DNA from: an uncultured Eubacterium sp. | Lineage (GTDB): Bacteria > Bacillota > Clostridia > Lachnospirales > Lachnospiraceae | Direction of reading: 5' to 3' | DNA length: 64,000 nt | NCBI GenBank assembly: GCA_910586445.1 | Contig: CAJUHV010000001.1 | Span: 91,837 to 155,836, forward strand | Notes under the pieces: generated by a model | Databases searched by the model: none | What the model saw: only the letters and a program-made list of their open reading frames with translations | What the model was told of the DNA's origin: nothing | Part shown: positions 16,973 to 26,420 of the stretch, piece after piece | Layout: each line of letters begins with the position of its first letter | Numbering within the stretch: position 1 is the first letter of the stretch | Position numbers and translations under genes: made by a program

Positions 16973-17386
16973 TTACTTTACGCCCCGTCTAAGGCCCGCT
17001 CCGCGTCCGCCTCCACGTCCATAGCCTGCTCCGCACCCGCAGCCTGCTCCGCATCCGTTTTCTGTATAATTATCGCAGATTCCATCGCCGTCTGCGTCTA
17101 CAAAATATCTGCCGCATCCTCTTCCATTTTGCGCAAAATAATCGCAGATTCCGTCACCGTCTGCATCCACAAAATATCTGCCGCATCCTCTTCCATTTTG
17201 TGCAAAATAATCACAGATTCCGTCGCCGTCTGCATCCACATAATTATACTTCACTGTGCGTACTGTCCTTTTTGAAGCTGTTTTTGAAGCTGTGCGAGCT
17301 GCCTTTTTTGAGGCTGCCGCTGCCGGCGTTGCCATGCTCATGCATACTGCTGCTGCCATCACCCATACAATGATCTTTCTTTTCAT
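16973..17386 (-). CDS. Small secreted protein with three DADGDGICD calcium-loop-like repeats
   Basis: 137 residues. The ATG at 17386 follows a GGAGGG site; an upstream in-frame ATG at 17401 overlaps that site. A signal peptide (VWVMAAAVCMSMATPAAAA) is followed by a Lys/Ala/Thr-rich basic segment, then three nearly identical 23-residue repeats (YFVDADGDGICDYFAQNGR and variants, 69 bp each in DNA). The DxDGDGxCD core resembles the calcium loops of thrombospondin type 3 and EF-hand repeats, with cysteines for disulfides or metal. The tail is rich in Gly, Cys and Arg. Function unknown; a metal-binding surface protein is a reasonable inference. Confidence 0.8.
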   Translation of the reverse strand: MKRKIIVWVMAAAVCMSMATPAAAASKKAARTASKTASKRTVRTVKYNYVDADGDGICDYFAQNGRGCGRYFVDADGDGICDYFAQNGRGCGRYFVDADGDGICDNYTENGCGAGCGCGAGYGRGGGRGAGLRRGVK

Positions 17387-17501
17387 TCTGTTTCCCTCCA
17401 TAAATACTGTCGTTTTTCAGCTCCCTGGCATGTAAATAATATACAAAATGTATTTGTCATTTACGTGTCATTTTAAGGACAATTTCTAGAAGATTTGCTT
17501 T

Positions 17502-18950
17502 TTAAGATCTGCCGCTGATGACAGCCGTTTCTGGAACGCAGAACACAATCTCTGTACCTTTTTTGTATGTGCTGTTTATATGGATTCCAATGCCATGCCT
17601 GTCTGCAATATTTTTAATAATGGCAAGTCCCAGCCCGGAGCCTTTTTCGTATTTCTGCCCTGCATGCTGTTTTGAGCGGAAAAACCGTGTAAAAATATTC
17701 TGCAGGTCTGCTGCCGGAATGCCGCAGCCTTGATCTTTGATTGAAATAACTGCCGCATCTGTATATTTGTTCGTATTGATCACGATCCGGCTTTTTTCAG
17801 GTGAATATTTAATCGCATTATCGAGTGCGGCAATAAACATCTGGCGCAGCCGTCCGTAATCACCCATCAGCTGCCATTCCTCAGTGCCTTTTTCATAAAA
17901 AATCTGGATCTCTTTCTCTTTTGCAAGCACCCGCACGGCACGTACGGCATCTCCCAATGCCGACAGAATATTCATCTGTTCTTTTTCAATCGGAAAATCC
18001 TTATTCTGCAGGCGCGACAATTCCAGCATGTCATTTACAAGACGCTGCAGTGATATGCTTTCTGCCAGCATCTGGCGCTGGTATTCCACTGCCTTTTCAC
18101 CTGTCACAACCCCGTCACAGACTGCTTCCAGCGAACTGCGTATTACCGTAACCGGCGTCCTTAGTTCATGGGAAATATTGGATATATAATCCCTCTGCGC
18201 CTGCTCTAAGCGTATACTTTCCAGACGGGCTGCCTCCAGCTTTTGTGCCAGCTGATCCATCTCGCCTGCCAGCTCCCCAAGCTCCGTCGGATCATGCACG
18301 TTGGTAGACGCCTGATAATTCCCGCCTGCCAGCTCTTTGGCTGTATGCGCAATCTGGCGGATCGGCATGACAAAGCGTCTGGATAACACGATGGAAAGAA
18401 TGCCGGACACTATAAGTGCCAGCAACAGGCATCCTCCCAGTATCGAAACTGCCGGAATAAAACTGCCCTGTTCCAGATCGGCCGTATCACGTATAACAAC
18501 CGCTGCTGCCAGCTGCCCGTCCGCATAAACCGGCATTCCCACGTAGAACAAATCTCCGCCATCTGCCGCTTTTTTACGAAAATGTTCATAACTGCCGCTT
18601 GCAAAAATACGTCCGGCAAATTTCTGTACTTCTTCCGTCGGTTCATCAGAGGCTGCACCATGGCGTCCATATGAGAAAGGACTGCCGTCTATATTAATAA
18701 TATAGGTATCCGCCAATGCAATGTCATCCACAAAACGCAGATATGCTCCCCGCCCCTGTTTCGGCCCTCCGGTCTCCATAAACTGCTCCAGCTGTCCTGC
18801 AATCGTTTCCGCACGTTCCTTCAAATCCCGCTCATGGCTTTTATATGTCTGGTAAAGCAGCGACAAAGAAAATCCTGCAAATGCAGTGGCTGCAAATAAT
18901 AACAACAGTGAAGCAAAATATCTGAACAGCCTATTCGTGATCTTACTCAT
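17502..18950 (-). CDS. Sensor histidine kinase
   Basis: 482 residues from the ATG at 18950, which overlaps the response regulator stop by 8 bases and has GAGG upstream. Two membrane segments (about residues 10-32 and 168-190) enclose an extracytoplasmic sensor domain. HAMP follows, then the H-box (NISHELRTPVTVIRSSLEAV), N box (ALDNAIKYS), G1 (DQGCGIP), F box (FTRFFRS) and G2 (GSGLGLAI). It pairs with the regulator encoded at 18943-19632. The ligand is unknown. It is the last gene of the operon. Confidence 0.93.
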   Translation of the reverse strand: MSKITNRLFRYFASLLLLFAATAFAGFSLSLLYQTYKSHERDLKERAETIAGQLEQFMETGGPKQGRGAYLRFVDDIALADTYIINIDGSPFSYGRHGAASDEPTEEVQKFAGRIFASGSYEHFRKKAADGGDLFYVGMPVYADGQLAAAVVIRDTADLEQGSFIPAVSILGGCLLLALIVSGILSIVLSRRFVMPIRQIAHTAKELAGGNYQASTNVHDPTELGELAGEMDQLAQKLEAARLESIRLEQAQRDYISNISHELRTPVTVIRSSLEAVCDGVVTGEKAVEYQRQMLAESISLQRLVNDMLELSRLQNKDFPIEKEQMNILSALGDAVRAVRVLAKEKEIQIFYEKGTEEWQLMGDYGRLRQMFIAALDNAIKYSPEKSRIVINTNKYTDAAVISIKDQGCGIPAADLQNIFTRFFRSKQHAGQKYEKGSGLGLAIIKNIADRHGIGIHINSTYKKGTEIVFCVPETAVISGRS

Positions 18951-19632
18951 GGCATACCTCAAATTTATATCCGACGCCCCGTACCGTGACAATCTCCCAG
19001 TCCGGCTGACTGTATTTTTCCAGTTTTGCGCGCAGGCGTTTGATATGGGTATCCACAGTCCTTTCATCCCCATAATAGTCACATCCCCATACGGAATCTA
19101 AAATATGTTCTCTTGTAAATACCGTTCCCGCATGTGAAGATAACAGCCATAAAATTTCTGTTTCTTTTTTCGTCAGCGGCACCTGCTGCCCGCCGACCAC
19201 AGCCTGATATTTATCCATTGATATGCGCAGATTGCCTTTTACCAACTGCTCCCTGGCTCCCGTCTCTGCTGCATTTATGCGCCGCAGCACTGCCCGCAGC
19301 CTTGCCATCACCTCTGACGGCGAAAATGGCTTTACCACATAATCATCTGCCCCGATATCAAGCCCCATAATGCGCTCAAAGTCCTCTCCGCGCGCAGTAA
19401 TCATAATAATCGGCACCATGGATCTGCTGCGGATCTGACGGCATACTTCAAAACCGTCCATTTCCGGCATCATTACATCCAGCAATATCGCGTCAAATTC
19501 CCGCTGTCCAAACTCCTCCAATGCCTTAGTACCGGTCTTTGCAGTATATACATCATAGCCCTCTTTACGTGCATACTGCTTTAACACATCTAAAATCTGC
19601 TCATGATCATCTGCAATTAAAATCGTCTTCAT
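18943..19632 (-). CDS. OmpR-family response regulator
   Basis: 229 residues: a receiver domain with acidic pocket (ADDHEQ) and phospho-acceptor Asp 52 (ILLDVMMPEMDG), conserved KPF, then a winged-helix DNA-binding domain (LTKKETEILWLLSSHAG, VDTHIKRLRAKLEK, VRGVGYKFE). It should be activated by the kinase encoded downstream and control unknown targets. A GGGGGA-type site precedes the ATG. The leader holds three 15-bp direct repeats at 19647-19685. Confidence 0.94.
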   Translation of the reverse strand: MKTILIADDHEQILDVLKQYARKEGYDVYTAKTGTKALEEFGQREFDAILLDVMMPEMDGFEVCRQIRSRSMVPIIMITARGEDFERIMGLDIGADDYVVKPFSPSEVMARLRAVLRRINAAETGAREQLVKGNLRISMDKYQAVVGGQQVPLTKKETEILWLLSSHAGTVFTREHILDSVWGCDYYGDERTVDTHIKRLRAKLEKYSQPDWEIVTVRGVGYKFEVCHE

Positions 19633-19646
19633 AAATCCCCCTGCAG

Positions 19647-19685
19647 AATACGCATTGCCTGAATGCGCATTACCTAAATACGCAG
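19647..19685. repeat. Three 15-bp direct repeats in the response regulator leader
   Basis: AATACGCATTGCCTG, AATGCGCATTACCTA and a partial AATACGCAG follow each other without gaps at 19647, 19662 and 19677. They sit between the DUF1905 gene stop and the regulator start, where a DNA-binding protein or a leader structure could act. Confidence 0.6.
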
Positions 19686-19686
19686 C

Positions 19687-19977
19687 TTATAGCTGCTGTT
19701 GTGCCACCGTAACGTGCACCCTGTCCCCTGGCTGCTTTCCAATCCGTGCGCGTATATCCTTGCGTATGCCGATAATATAGCAGATGCTGCCATCTTCATT
19801 TTTAACACCCATGTTCACAATGCTGCCGTCATACGGCTCCCCGTCGAAAGTAACGTGTACCTTTACCCTTCCTTTTCCGAATTCTTCCCTAAGGTCATAG
19901 GGAAAGATCACATACGCACCGCCTTTCTGCTCTGCATTATAAATAAGTGATTCATATTCATAGACTTTTTGACTCAT
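19687..19977 (-). CDS. DUF1905 domain-containing protein
   Basis: 96 residues from the ATG at 19977, which follows a GGAGAGAGG site; the frame extends to 20034 without a site. The pattern YVIFPYDLREEFGKGRVKVHVTFDGEPYDGSIVNMG...YIIGIRKDIRARIGKQPGDRVHVTV matches DUF1905, a small beta-barrel domain also found fused to YdeI-type proteins. The biochemical role is unknown. It is 54 bases upstream of the response regulator gene on the same strand and may be cotranscribed. Confidence 0.85.
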   Translation of the reverse strand: MSQKVYEYESLIYNAEQKGGAYVIFPYDLREEFGKGRVKVHVTFDGEPYDGSIVNMGVKNEDGSICYIIGIRKDIRARIGKQPGDRVHVTVAQQQL

Positions 19978-20136
19978 ATCTGCTGCCTCTCTCCTATTAT
20001 TAAAATACGTTAAACCGTGTTCTTTTAAATACATTTTTCTGACTGGTATATATTTTATTCTATCATATTTATAATAATAAAATCTTCATGCACAAAAAGC
20101 AATAACTTTTGACAGCGTTATTATTTTACATTTCTC

Positions 20137-20165
20137 TTGACAACCTCTCCGCCTTTTCCGATAAT
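20137..20165 (+). promoter_or_regulatory. Candidate promoter of the MutS-like gene
   Basis: TTGACA (20137-20142), 17 bases, GATAAT (20160-20165). Transcription would start just before the AAAGGAGG site, giving an unusually short 5' leader, so the call is tentative. Confidence 0.42.
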
Positions 20166-20183
20166 TTAACAAAGGAGGAATCT

Positions 20184-22196
20184 ATGAATTTAAATACACA
20201 CTATCAAGAATATACCAGGGATCTGGAACAAAAAGAAACGAAATTAAATCAAGCCAGATCTTTATGCAGCCGGATTTCATTCTGGCGCGGCCTCTCATTT
20301 TTTACCGCAGCAGTACTTTTTTTCTGTGCATATGAAAATAATCTGATTCTATGTTATTTTTCTGCTGCCGCAGCTGTTTTTGCTTTTCTAATATTAATAC
20401 GTTATCATAACCGGCTCAAACAGCAGATCAGCGATCTGACAAATTACTGTCTGGTGCTGAAAGACTACTTAGCACGGTTTGACGACGAATGGAAGTCTTT
20501 TACATCAGACGGAAAGCATTATATAAATGATAATTCCCTGCCGGACAGCGGCATTTCAGAGGCAGATTTAGAAGCAGAGGATCTGGACCTTTTTGGAAAG
20601 CACTCTCTTTTTCAATATATCTGCACAGCAGGTACTATTTACGGACAGGATCAGCTGGCTGAATGGCTGAGGGGCCCGGATAAGGCGCAAAAAGACATCG
20701 CTGAAATAAAAACAAGGCAGCAGGCCGTAGCCGAGCTGTCCTCTTCCAGGCCGGAGTTCACCATGCAGTTTGAGACAGCTGCACGGAGCCTGCGAAGCCT
20801 TGGCTATGATGCTGCCCAAAAGATTATGCAGGATTTTTTTAAGGCCCTGTCATTAGATTTAGATACCCGTGACCAGAAGCAGTCACATGAACATGCACAG
20901 TCAAAATCAGGCAGGCAGGCCAGTACGATTAAGCCTGCTGAATATATCAGCATTATAGTTCCTGCCGTTACACTGCTGCTTTTAGCAGCTGCGATACTAA
21001 ATATTTACCGGGAGGCCGCCGCGCCTTCAGCCATGCTCTTTATGACTATACAGCTGCTTGCGGCTCTGCTGACGTATCATCATCACAACAGCCTGCTCAC
21101 TCCGGTATATAAAATGAACCGGACAATTGCTCCGTACCGCAGGCTGATGGAACTGATTGAACAGGCTTCATTTGACAGTCCTTATTTAAAAGCGCTCCAA
21201 AATGACCTGACCTATGGCAGTCCAGACACAGACCCTGCCGGTTTCCCCAAAAACACTTCTAATAAGAAATGCCAGAAAAATGATGCATACATTCATACTG
21301 CCTCAAATGCTTTTAAGGAATTGGAAAAACTCGCGGACTCCGTAGTCACCAGGCACAATTTATTTGCTCTGATACTATACAACAGCCTGTTTTTATACGA
21401 TTTTTACTGTGTGCGGCGGTTTTTAGCATGGAAACAAAAATATAAACACCTGATACCAGTCTGGCTGACCGCTATCGGCAGGGTCGAAGCGCTGATCAGC
21501 CTGGGCGTTATCAGCCGTACCAAAAATACATGCACAATGCCGGATTTATCCAGCCAGACACGGCCCCAATTATCCGGCACCTTAATACAGCATCCGCTGA
21601 TTCGTGAATCCGCGGCAGTCGGTAATGATTTTGACCTGCGATGCCGGACGTGCATTATTACCGGTTCCAATATGTCAGGAAAGACTACCTTTATGCGCAG
21701 CATCGGCTTGAACCTCGTACTGGCCTATGCCGGCGGTTATTGTACGGCTGAGAGTTTTCATGCTTCTTTTATGGAAATATATACTTCCATGCGTACACAG
21801 GATAATGTCAGCGAGGGCATATCTACCTTTTATGCAGAGCTGCTGCGCATAAAAAGAATGATTGACGCAGGACGCCGACATGTGCCTATGATTTCGCTGA
21901 TTGATGAGATTTACAAAGGCACCAATTCCAAAGACCGCATATATGCGGCTATGGCAACCGTAAAAACATTGTCACAGCCGACTGCGCTGACTATGATTAC
22001 TACACACGACCTGGAATTGTGCGATCTGGAATATGATGAACAGATTGAGGCTGAAAATTACCATTTTACAGAATATTACGAACAAAATGAAATACATTTT
22101 GACTACAAGATAAGAAAAGGAAGATCTACGACGACAAACGCCCGGTATCTGCTGCGTATGGCAGGAATACTGGATGAAGCGGCAGACCTGTTCTAG
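20184..22196 (+). CDS. Membrane-anchored MutS family ATPase
   Basis: 670 residues from the ATG at 20184, seven bases after AAAGGAGG. Two hydrophobic pairs (about residues 35-75 and 245-300) suggest membrane anchoring, unlike true MutS. The C-terminal domain is a MutS domain V ATPase: Walker A GSNMSGKTTFMR (near residue 494), SMRTQDNVSEGISTFYAEL (the MutS signature region), Walker B ISLIDEIYKGTN and TTHDLELC. The mismatch-recognition domain I with its FxE motif is absent, so it is unlikely to be the replication mismatch-repair protein. Function of these membrane MutS homologues is unknown to me. It stands alone; the stop codon TAG is shared with the border of element A copy 2. Confidence 0.86.
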   Translation: MNLNTHYQEYTRDLEQKETKLNQARSLCSRISFWRGLSFFTAAVLFFCAYENNLILCYFSAAAAVFAFLILIRYHNRLKQQISDLTNYCLVLKDYLARFDDEWKSFTSDGKHYINDNSLPDSGISEADLEAEDLDLFGKHSLFQYICTAGTIYGQDQLAEWLRGPDKAQKDIAEIKTRQQAVAELSSSRPEFTMQFETAARSLRSLGYDAAQKIMQDFFKALSLDLDTRDQKQSHEHAQSKSGRQASTIKPAEYISIIVPAVTLLLLAAAILNIYREAAAPSAMLFMTIQLLAALLTYHHHNSLLTPVYKMNRTIAPYRRLMELIEQASFDSPYLKALQNDLTYGSPDTDPAGFPKNTSNKKCQKNDAYIHTASNAFKELEKLADSVVTRHNLFALILYNSLFLYDFYCVRRFLAWKQKYKHLIPVWLTAIGRVEALISLGVISRTKNTCTMPDLSSQTRPQLSGTLIQHPLIRESAAVGNDFDLRCRTCIITGSNMSGKTTFMRSIGLNLVLAYAGGYCTAESFHASFMEIYTSMRTQDNVSEGISTFYAELLRIKRMIDAGRRHVPMISLIDEIYKGTNSKDRIYAAMATVKTLSQPTALTMITTHDLELCDLEYDEQIEAENYHFTEYYEQNEIHFDYKIRKGRSTTTNARYLLRMAGILDEAADLF

Positions 22197-22259
22197 AGCG
22201 TGTTTGAAAAATGCTTTCTGTGAAGCACATCTCACGGAAAGCATTTTTCAAACACGCTC
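22196..22259. mobile_element. Element A copy 2, a 64-bp internally deleted derivative
   Basis: It has the same GAGCGTGTTTGAAAAAT ends and TA flanks (22194-22195 and 22260-22261) as copy 1, but only the terminal parts remain: 23-bp perfect arms extend through GCTTTC, then GTGA/TCAC closes the hairpin. It sits exactly at the end of the MutS-like gene and leaves its stop codon unchanged. Confidence 0.88.
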
Positions 22260-22285
22260 TAGAAATAATAAAAAACTTCAAAACA

Positions 22286-22337
22286 AAAAGCAGAGAAACT
22301 GCAGAATCTATTATGATTTCACAGTTCTCTGCTTTTT
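22286..22337. terminator. Bidirectional terminator between the MutS-like gene and oppA
   Basis: AAAAAGCAGAGAA-CTG pairs with CAGTTCTCTGCTTTTT with one bulged base. Poly-A and poly-T flanks suit both converging transcripts. Confidence 0.82.
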
Positions 22338-22466
22338 TCATAACATAGAACGCCCGCGCTGTGTGCTTTATGCTTATACGGTTTCTATACCTTCTATGTT
22401 TTTTTGCTTTGCTTACTGCTGTCTTACTTTATGCTTTACAGTTATGAACAGTTCCTGTATACAAAA

Positions 22467-24167
22467 TTATTCTGCAATGTCTGCATACATGAAATGCCAG
22501 TATCCGAATACAGAATGCCAAGAACCTGTCACCTTGCTGCTCTGCAGCCAGAAGTCATTGTAATAAGCAATCGGGATACATCCCATGTCTTCCATCAGGA
22601 TGTCTTCTGCTTTATGAAGAGCTGCCGAACGTTTCTCTGGATCAATTGTCTTACGTGCTTCTTTCATTGCTGCATCATAATCTGCATTGTTGTATTTTCC
22701 ATCATTGTTACCATTGGATGAGAATAATACATCTAACATATTAGACGGATCACTGTAATCTCCTACCCAGCCATTACGGGAAGAATCGAAATCACCATTA
22801 CGACGGAGCGGTGTAAAGCTTGCCCACTCAACGATCTCTACCTGAATATCCATGCCGATTCCTGCCCATGCCTGCTGCAGGTATTCTGCTACTACTTTAT
22901 GATAAGCAGTATCATTTGTAGAATATTTCAAGGATGGAAGTCCTTCCCCGTTTGGATATCCTGCATCTGCCAGAAGTTGTTTTGCTTCTTCCAGATTAGC
23001 TTCATAATCGGAATTATCCATATAAGGCTGACCGCCGTTTGCATTTTCCATAAACTCACTGCCGTCTGTATCAAGCCAGCCTGGCCCAATGAAATTGCCG
23101 GCCGCAGAGTATGTGCCCTGCATTAATGTACCTGCTACATATTCACGGTCAATAGCCAGACTCATTGCCTTACGTACCTTTGGATCGTTAAACGGTTCAC
23201 GGTTCAGATTAAGGCTCAGGTAGTATGTGCCGATAATCGGCTCTACATAAAAGTCGTCGTTTTCACGCAGAGACGGGATTTCCTCTGTAGGAACATCTTT
23301 GATCATTAAAATTTCACCCGTCTTGTATGCACTATATGCTGCATTTGCATCTTCGATTAAGTTAAAACGGATACCATCCAGCTTTACTGCATCTTTATTC
23401 CAGTAATTTTCGTTCTTTCTCATTAAAAGATAAGAGCTAGGAACCCACTCAGCAATATAGAACGGCCCGTTTGAAATATAAGTCTCTGGCGCTGTAGCCC
23501 ATTTATCACCGTTTGCTTCGACTGTAGCCTGCTGAACAGGGCTCAATGTAGCGAAAGCAGCCAGCTTGTCAAAGAATGTACATGGAGCGCTGAGCTTTAC
23601 AACCAATGTCTTATCATCTGTTGCTTCTACCTGCAGTGCATCCAGATCACCTGCTACTGCTTCATCAAAGCCTTCTACCATGCTGAGCACAGTGTCTACA
23701 TAAGGTGAAGCCACATTTGGATCACATACACGTTTCCAGCTATATACAAAATCATTTGCTGTCAGGTCAGAACCGTCAGACCATTTCAAGCCGTCCCTTA
23801 ACTGGAAAGTCCATGTCAGTCCGTCGTCACTTGATTCCCATTTCTCTGCCTGTCCCTCGGCAACCTGTCCTTCCTGATCAATTGTCAGCAGGCATTCAAA
23901 CGCATGAAGCAGCATATTGCCGCCGTCAACCGTACTGTTTAAAGCCGGATCTATTGTCTCTGGATTTGGCCCGATCTGAACGGATAAAATCTTTTCTCCT
24001 GAATCAGCAGATGAATCTTTACCTGCATCATCAGAGCCTTTGTCTTCTGAACCTTGATCTGTGGAATTTTTATCCCCCCCGTCTGAGGCATCTGGGCTGC
24101 TGCCGCATGCTGCCAGACCAAAAGCCATAGTAACTGCCATTAACAAGGCGATTACTTTCTTTTTCAT
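22467..24167 (-). CDS. oppA: Oligopeptide ABC transporter substrate-binding lipoprotein
   Basis: 566 residues, lipobox LAAC with Cys 21, then a Ser/Asp/Gly-rich linker and an SBP_bac_5 domain (IGPNPETIDPALN, FQLRDGLKWSDGSDLTANDFVYSWKR, KAMSLAIDRE, YNNADYDAAM). It should capture peptides outside the membrane and hand them to the OppBC channel. An AAAGGAGG site precedes the ATG. It is the last gene of oppBCDFA, 72 bases after oppF. Peptide specificity cannot be read; dipeptide or other solute receptors share the fold. Confidence 0.93.
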   Translation of the reverse strand: MKKKVIALLMAVTMAFGLAACGSSPDASDGGDKNSTDQGSEDKGSDDAGKDSSADSGEKILSVQIGPNPETIDPALNSTVDGGNMLLHAFECLLTIDQEGQVAEGQAEKWESSDDGLTWTFQLRDGLKWSDGSDLTANDFVYSWKRVCDPNVASPYVDTVLSMVEGFDEAVAGDLDALQVEATDDKTLVVKLSAPCTFFDKLAAFATLSPVQQATVEANGDKWATAPETYISNGPFYIAEWVPSSYLLMRKNENYWNKDAVKLDGIRFNLIEDANAAYSAYKTGEILMIKDVPTEEIPSLRENDDFYVEPIIGTYYLSLNLNREPFNDPKVRKAMSLAIDREYVAGTLMQGTYSAAGNFIGPGWLDTDGSEFMENANGGQPYMDNSDYEANLEEAKQLLADAGYPNGEGLPSLKYSTNDTAYHKVVAEYLQQAWAGIGMDIQVEIVEWASFTPLRRNGDFDSSRNGWVGDYSDPSNMLDVLFSSNGNNDGKYNNADYDAAMKEARKTIDPEKRSAALHKAEDILMEDMGCIPIAYYNDFWLQSSKVTGSWHSVFGYWHFMYADIAE

Positions 24168-24239
24168 ATTTTTTCCTCCTTTAAAAAATTTATAAAAACA
24201 TGAACGTGTTTGCAGCGTCCATTATCTTGTTTACCACAT

Positions 24240-25238
24240 TTAACCCAACTTGTCAATATGATGACATGCAGAAAAATGTCCTTTTTCCACTTCGTGCCAC
24301 TTTGGTGCCTGCTCAGCACATTTTTTCGTGGCATACGGACACCTGGTGCGGAAACGGCATCCTGACGGCGGATTTAACGGGCTGGGCACATCGCCCTCCA
24401 ACACAATACGCTTGCTTGCCTTTGCTATATCCGGGTCTGCAATCGGTATGGCGGAAATCAGGCTCTTTGTATACGGGTGCAGCGGGCGCGTAATCAGCTC
24501 ATAGCTGTCCGCCAGCTCTACCATTCTGCCCAGATACATAACACCGATCCGGTTTGAGATATGCTTTACCGCAGACAGATCGTGTGCAATGAACAAATAG
24601 GTCAGCCCCATTTCTTCCTGCAGGTCTTCAAACATATTGATTACCTGTGCCTGTATCGATACGTCAAGAGCGGAAATCGGCTCATCACAGACGATAAATT
24701 CCGGCCTTACCGCAAGCGCCCTTGCAATGCCGACACGCTGTCTCTGCCCGCCGGAAAATTCATGCGGATATCGATTGGCATGTTCCGAATTTAAGCCGAC
24801 ACGCCTTAACATTTCAATAATAATCTCGTAGCGCTCTTTGCTGTTTGCCGCCATCTTGTGGACATCGATGGCTTCACCTACAATATCACCTACCGTCATA
24901 CGCGGGTCTAGGCTCGCATACGGATCTTGAAATACGATCTGCATTCTTTTACGGTATGGCAGCATATCTACAAAGGTCTTTTTATCTACATCAAATATAA
25001 CGTTATTATCATATACAAACCTGCCTCCGGTAGGCTCATACAGGCGCAGCAGTGTACGTCCGGTCGTGGTCTTTCCACAGCCTGACTCACCGACCAGCCC
25101 TAATGTCTCACCTCTTTGTATCGTAAAGGATACATCATCGACTGCCTGTATATATTTTTTATTTTTACCATAGCCGCCTGCGGGAAAATACTGCTGTAAA
25201 TGTTCTACCTGTATGAAATTACTCTGCTTCTCACTCAT
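24240..25238 (-). CDS. oppF: Oligopeptide ABC transporter ATP-binding protein OppF
   Basis: 332 residues with Walker A (GESGCGKTTTGR), Q loop, signature LSGG-type FSGGQRQRVGIARAL, Walker B (IVCDEPISALD) and the C-terminal oligo_HPY region with a cysteine cluster (CRFRTRCPYATKKC) typical of Opp/Dpp ATPases, which can bind an iron-sulfur cluster. It powers import with OppD. Its start overlaps the oppD stop by 8 bases. Confidence 0.95.
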   Translation of the reverse strand: MSEKQSNFIQVEHLQQYFPAGGYGKNKKYIQAVDDVSFTIQRGETLGLVGESGCGKTTTGRTLLRLYEPTGGRFVYDNNVIFDVDKKTFVDMLPYRKRMQIVFQDPYASLDPRMTVGDIVGEAIDVHKMAANSKERYEIIIEMLRRVGLNSEHANRYPHEFSGGQRQRVGIARALAVRPEFIVCDEPISALDVSIQAQVINMFEDLQEEMGLTYLFIAHDLSAVKHISNRIGVMYLGRMVELADSYELITRPLHPYTKSLISAIPIADPDIAKASKRIVLEGDVPSPLNPPSGCRFRTRCPYATKKCAEQAPKWHEVEKGHFSACHHIDKLG

Positions 25239-26232
25239 CTGCAGCTCCTTTCTCCATTTCCTCCTTCTGGTTCATCCAGCACTGGGTATAATGGACTTCG
25301 CCAAAATTGGAAACCGGCGGCATCTCCCTAAGACAGATCTTCATGCATTCGTCACATCTTGGCGCAAACGGACAGCCCTTTGGCGGATTTAAAAGATCAA
25401 CCGGCGTACCTTCGATCGGAATCAGCCTCTCATGCTCTTTTGCGTCCAGCCTCGGGATAGAACGGATCAGTCCCTTTGTGTACTGGTGCTTTGGATGATA
25501 AAAAATGTCATCTGCAGTACCATATTCAATCACCCTGCCTGCATACATTACCGCAATACGCTCACACATGCTTGCAACAACTCCCAGGTCATGGGTTATC
25601 ATAATAATCGCCATGCCGAGCTTTGTCTTTAATTCCATCATTAATTCCAGAATCTGCGCCTGTATCGTCACATCCAGTGCCGTAGTCGGCTCGTCCGCAA
25701 TCAAAAGCTTCGGCTCACATGCCAGTGCAATTGCGATCATGACACGCTGGCGCATACCGCCTGACAACTCATGCGGGTACTGCTTTAAACGCTTATACGG
25801 CTCATTAATGCCTACCAGCTCTAACAGCTCTTTGGCACGTTCCCTTGCCTGCGCTTTATTTTTATCGGTATGGAGAAGAATGGACTCCATAATCTGATTG
25901 CCTATTGTATAAACAGGATTTAAGCTCGTCATTGGATCTTGGAAAATAATTGAGATCTCATTTCCGCGGATCTTGCGCATTTCCTTTTCAGACATCTGCT
26001 CAATATGATGACCGTTAAACTCCAGGCTGCCTCCGACCAGTTTTCCCGGATAGGCTGTCAGCCCCATCAGGCTGTATGCCGTTACCGACTTGCCGGAGCC
26101 GCTTTCCCCTACGATGCCTAATACTTCCCCTTCTTTTAGATGAATCGATACATTATTCAATGCCTTTACTTCCCCTGCCGGAGTAAAAAAGGAAAGCCGC
26201 TCATCTTTTATATCAACAAGATAATTTGACAT
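25231..26232 (-). CDS. oppD: Oligopeptide ABC transporter ATP-binding protein OppD
   Basis: 333 residues. Walker A (GESGSGKSVTAYS), signature (LSGGMRQRVMIAIALA), Walker B (LLIADEPTTALD) and the C-terminal cysteine cluster (CPFAPRCDECMKIC). I chose the ATG at 26232 because GAGGAAT lies just upstream; the frame opens at 26256. It pairs with OppF as a heterodimeric ATPase. A 188-base gap without a clear hairpin separates it from oppC. Confidence 0.95.
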   Translation of the reverse strand: MSNYLVDIKDERLSFFTPAGEVKALNNVSIHLKEGEVLGIVGESGSGKSVTAYSLMGLTAYPGKLVGGSLEFNGHHIEQMSEKEMRKIRGNEISIIFQDPMTSLNPVYTIGNQIMESILLHTDKNKAQARERAKELLELVGINEPYKRLKQYPHELSGGMRQRVMIAIALACEPKLLIADEPTTALDVTIQAQILELMMELKTKLGMAIIMITHDLGVVASMCERIAVMYAGRVIEYGTADDIFYHPKHQYTKGLIRSIPRLDAKEHERLIPIEGTPVDLLNPPKGCPFAPRCDECMKICLREMPPVSNFGEVHYTQCWMNQKEEMEKGAADE

Positions 26233-26420
26233 ATATTCCTCATTTCCGCACAGCACGTATACAAACCCCTATACGCCTCTTACTGTACTGTTTTCCAAAT
26301 ATTTACTAGCATGCTGCTTTTTGCAATATGCTGCATATTCATGCGATTTAACTGCGCCTCCCATAAACAGCCGCATAAGCTGCCAGACAGCATGATCTTC
26401 ACTCCAAAATTACAGCTGTT

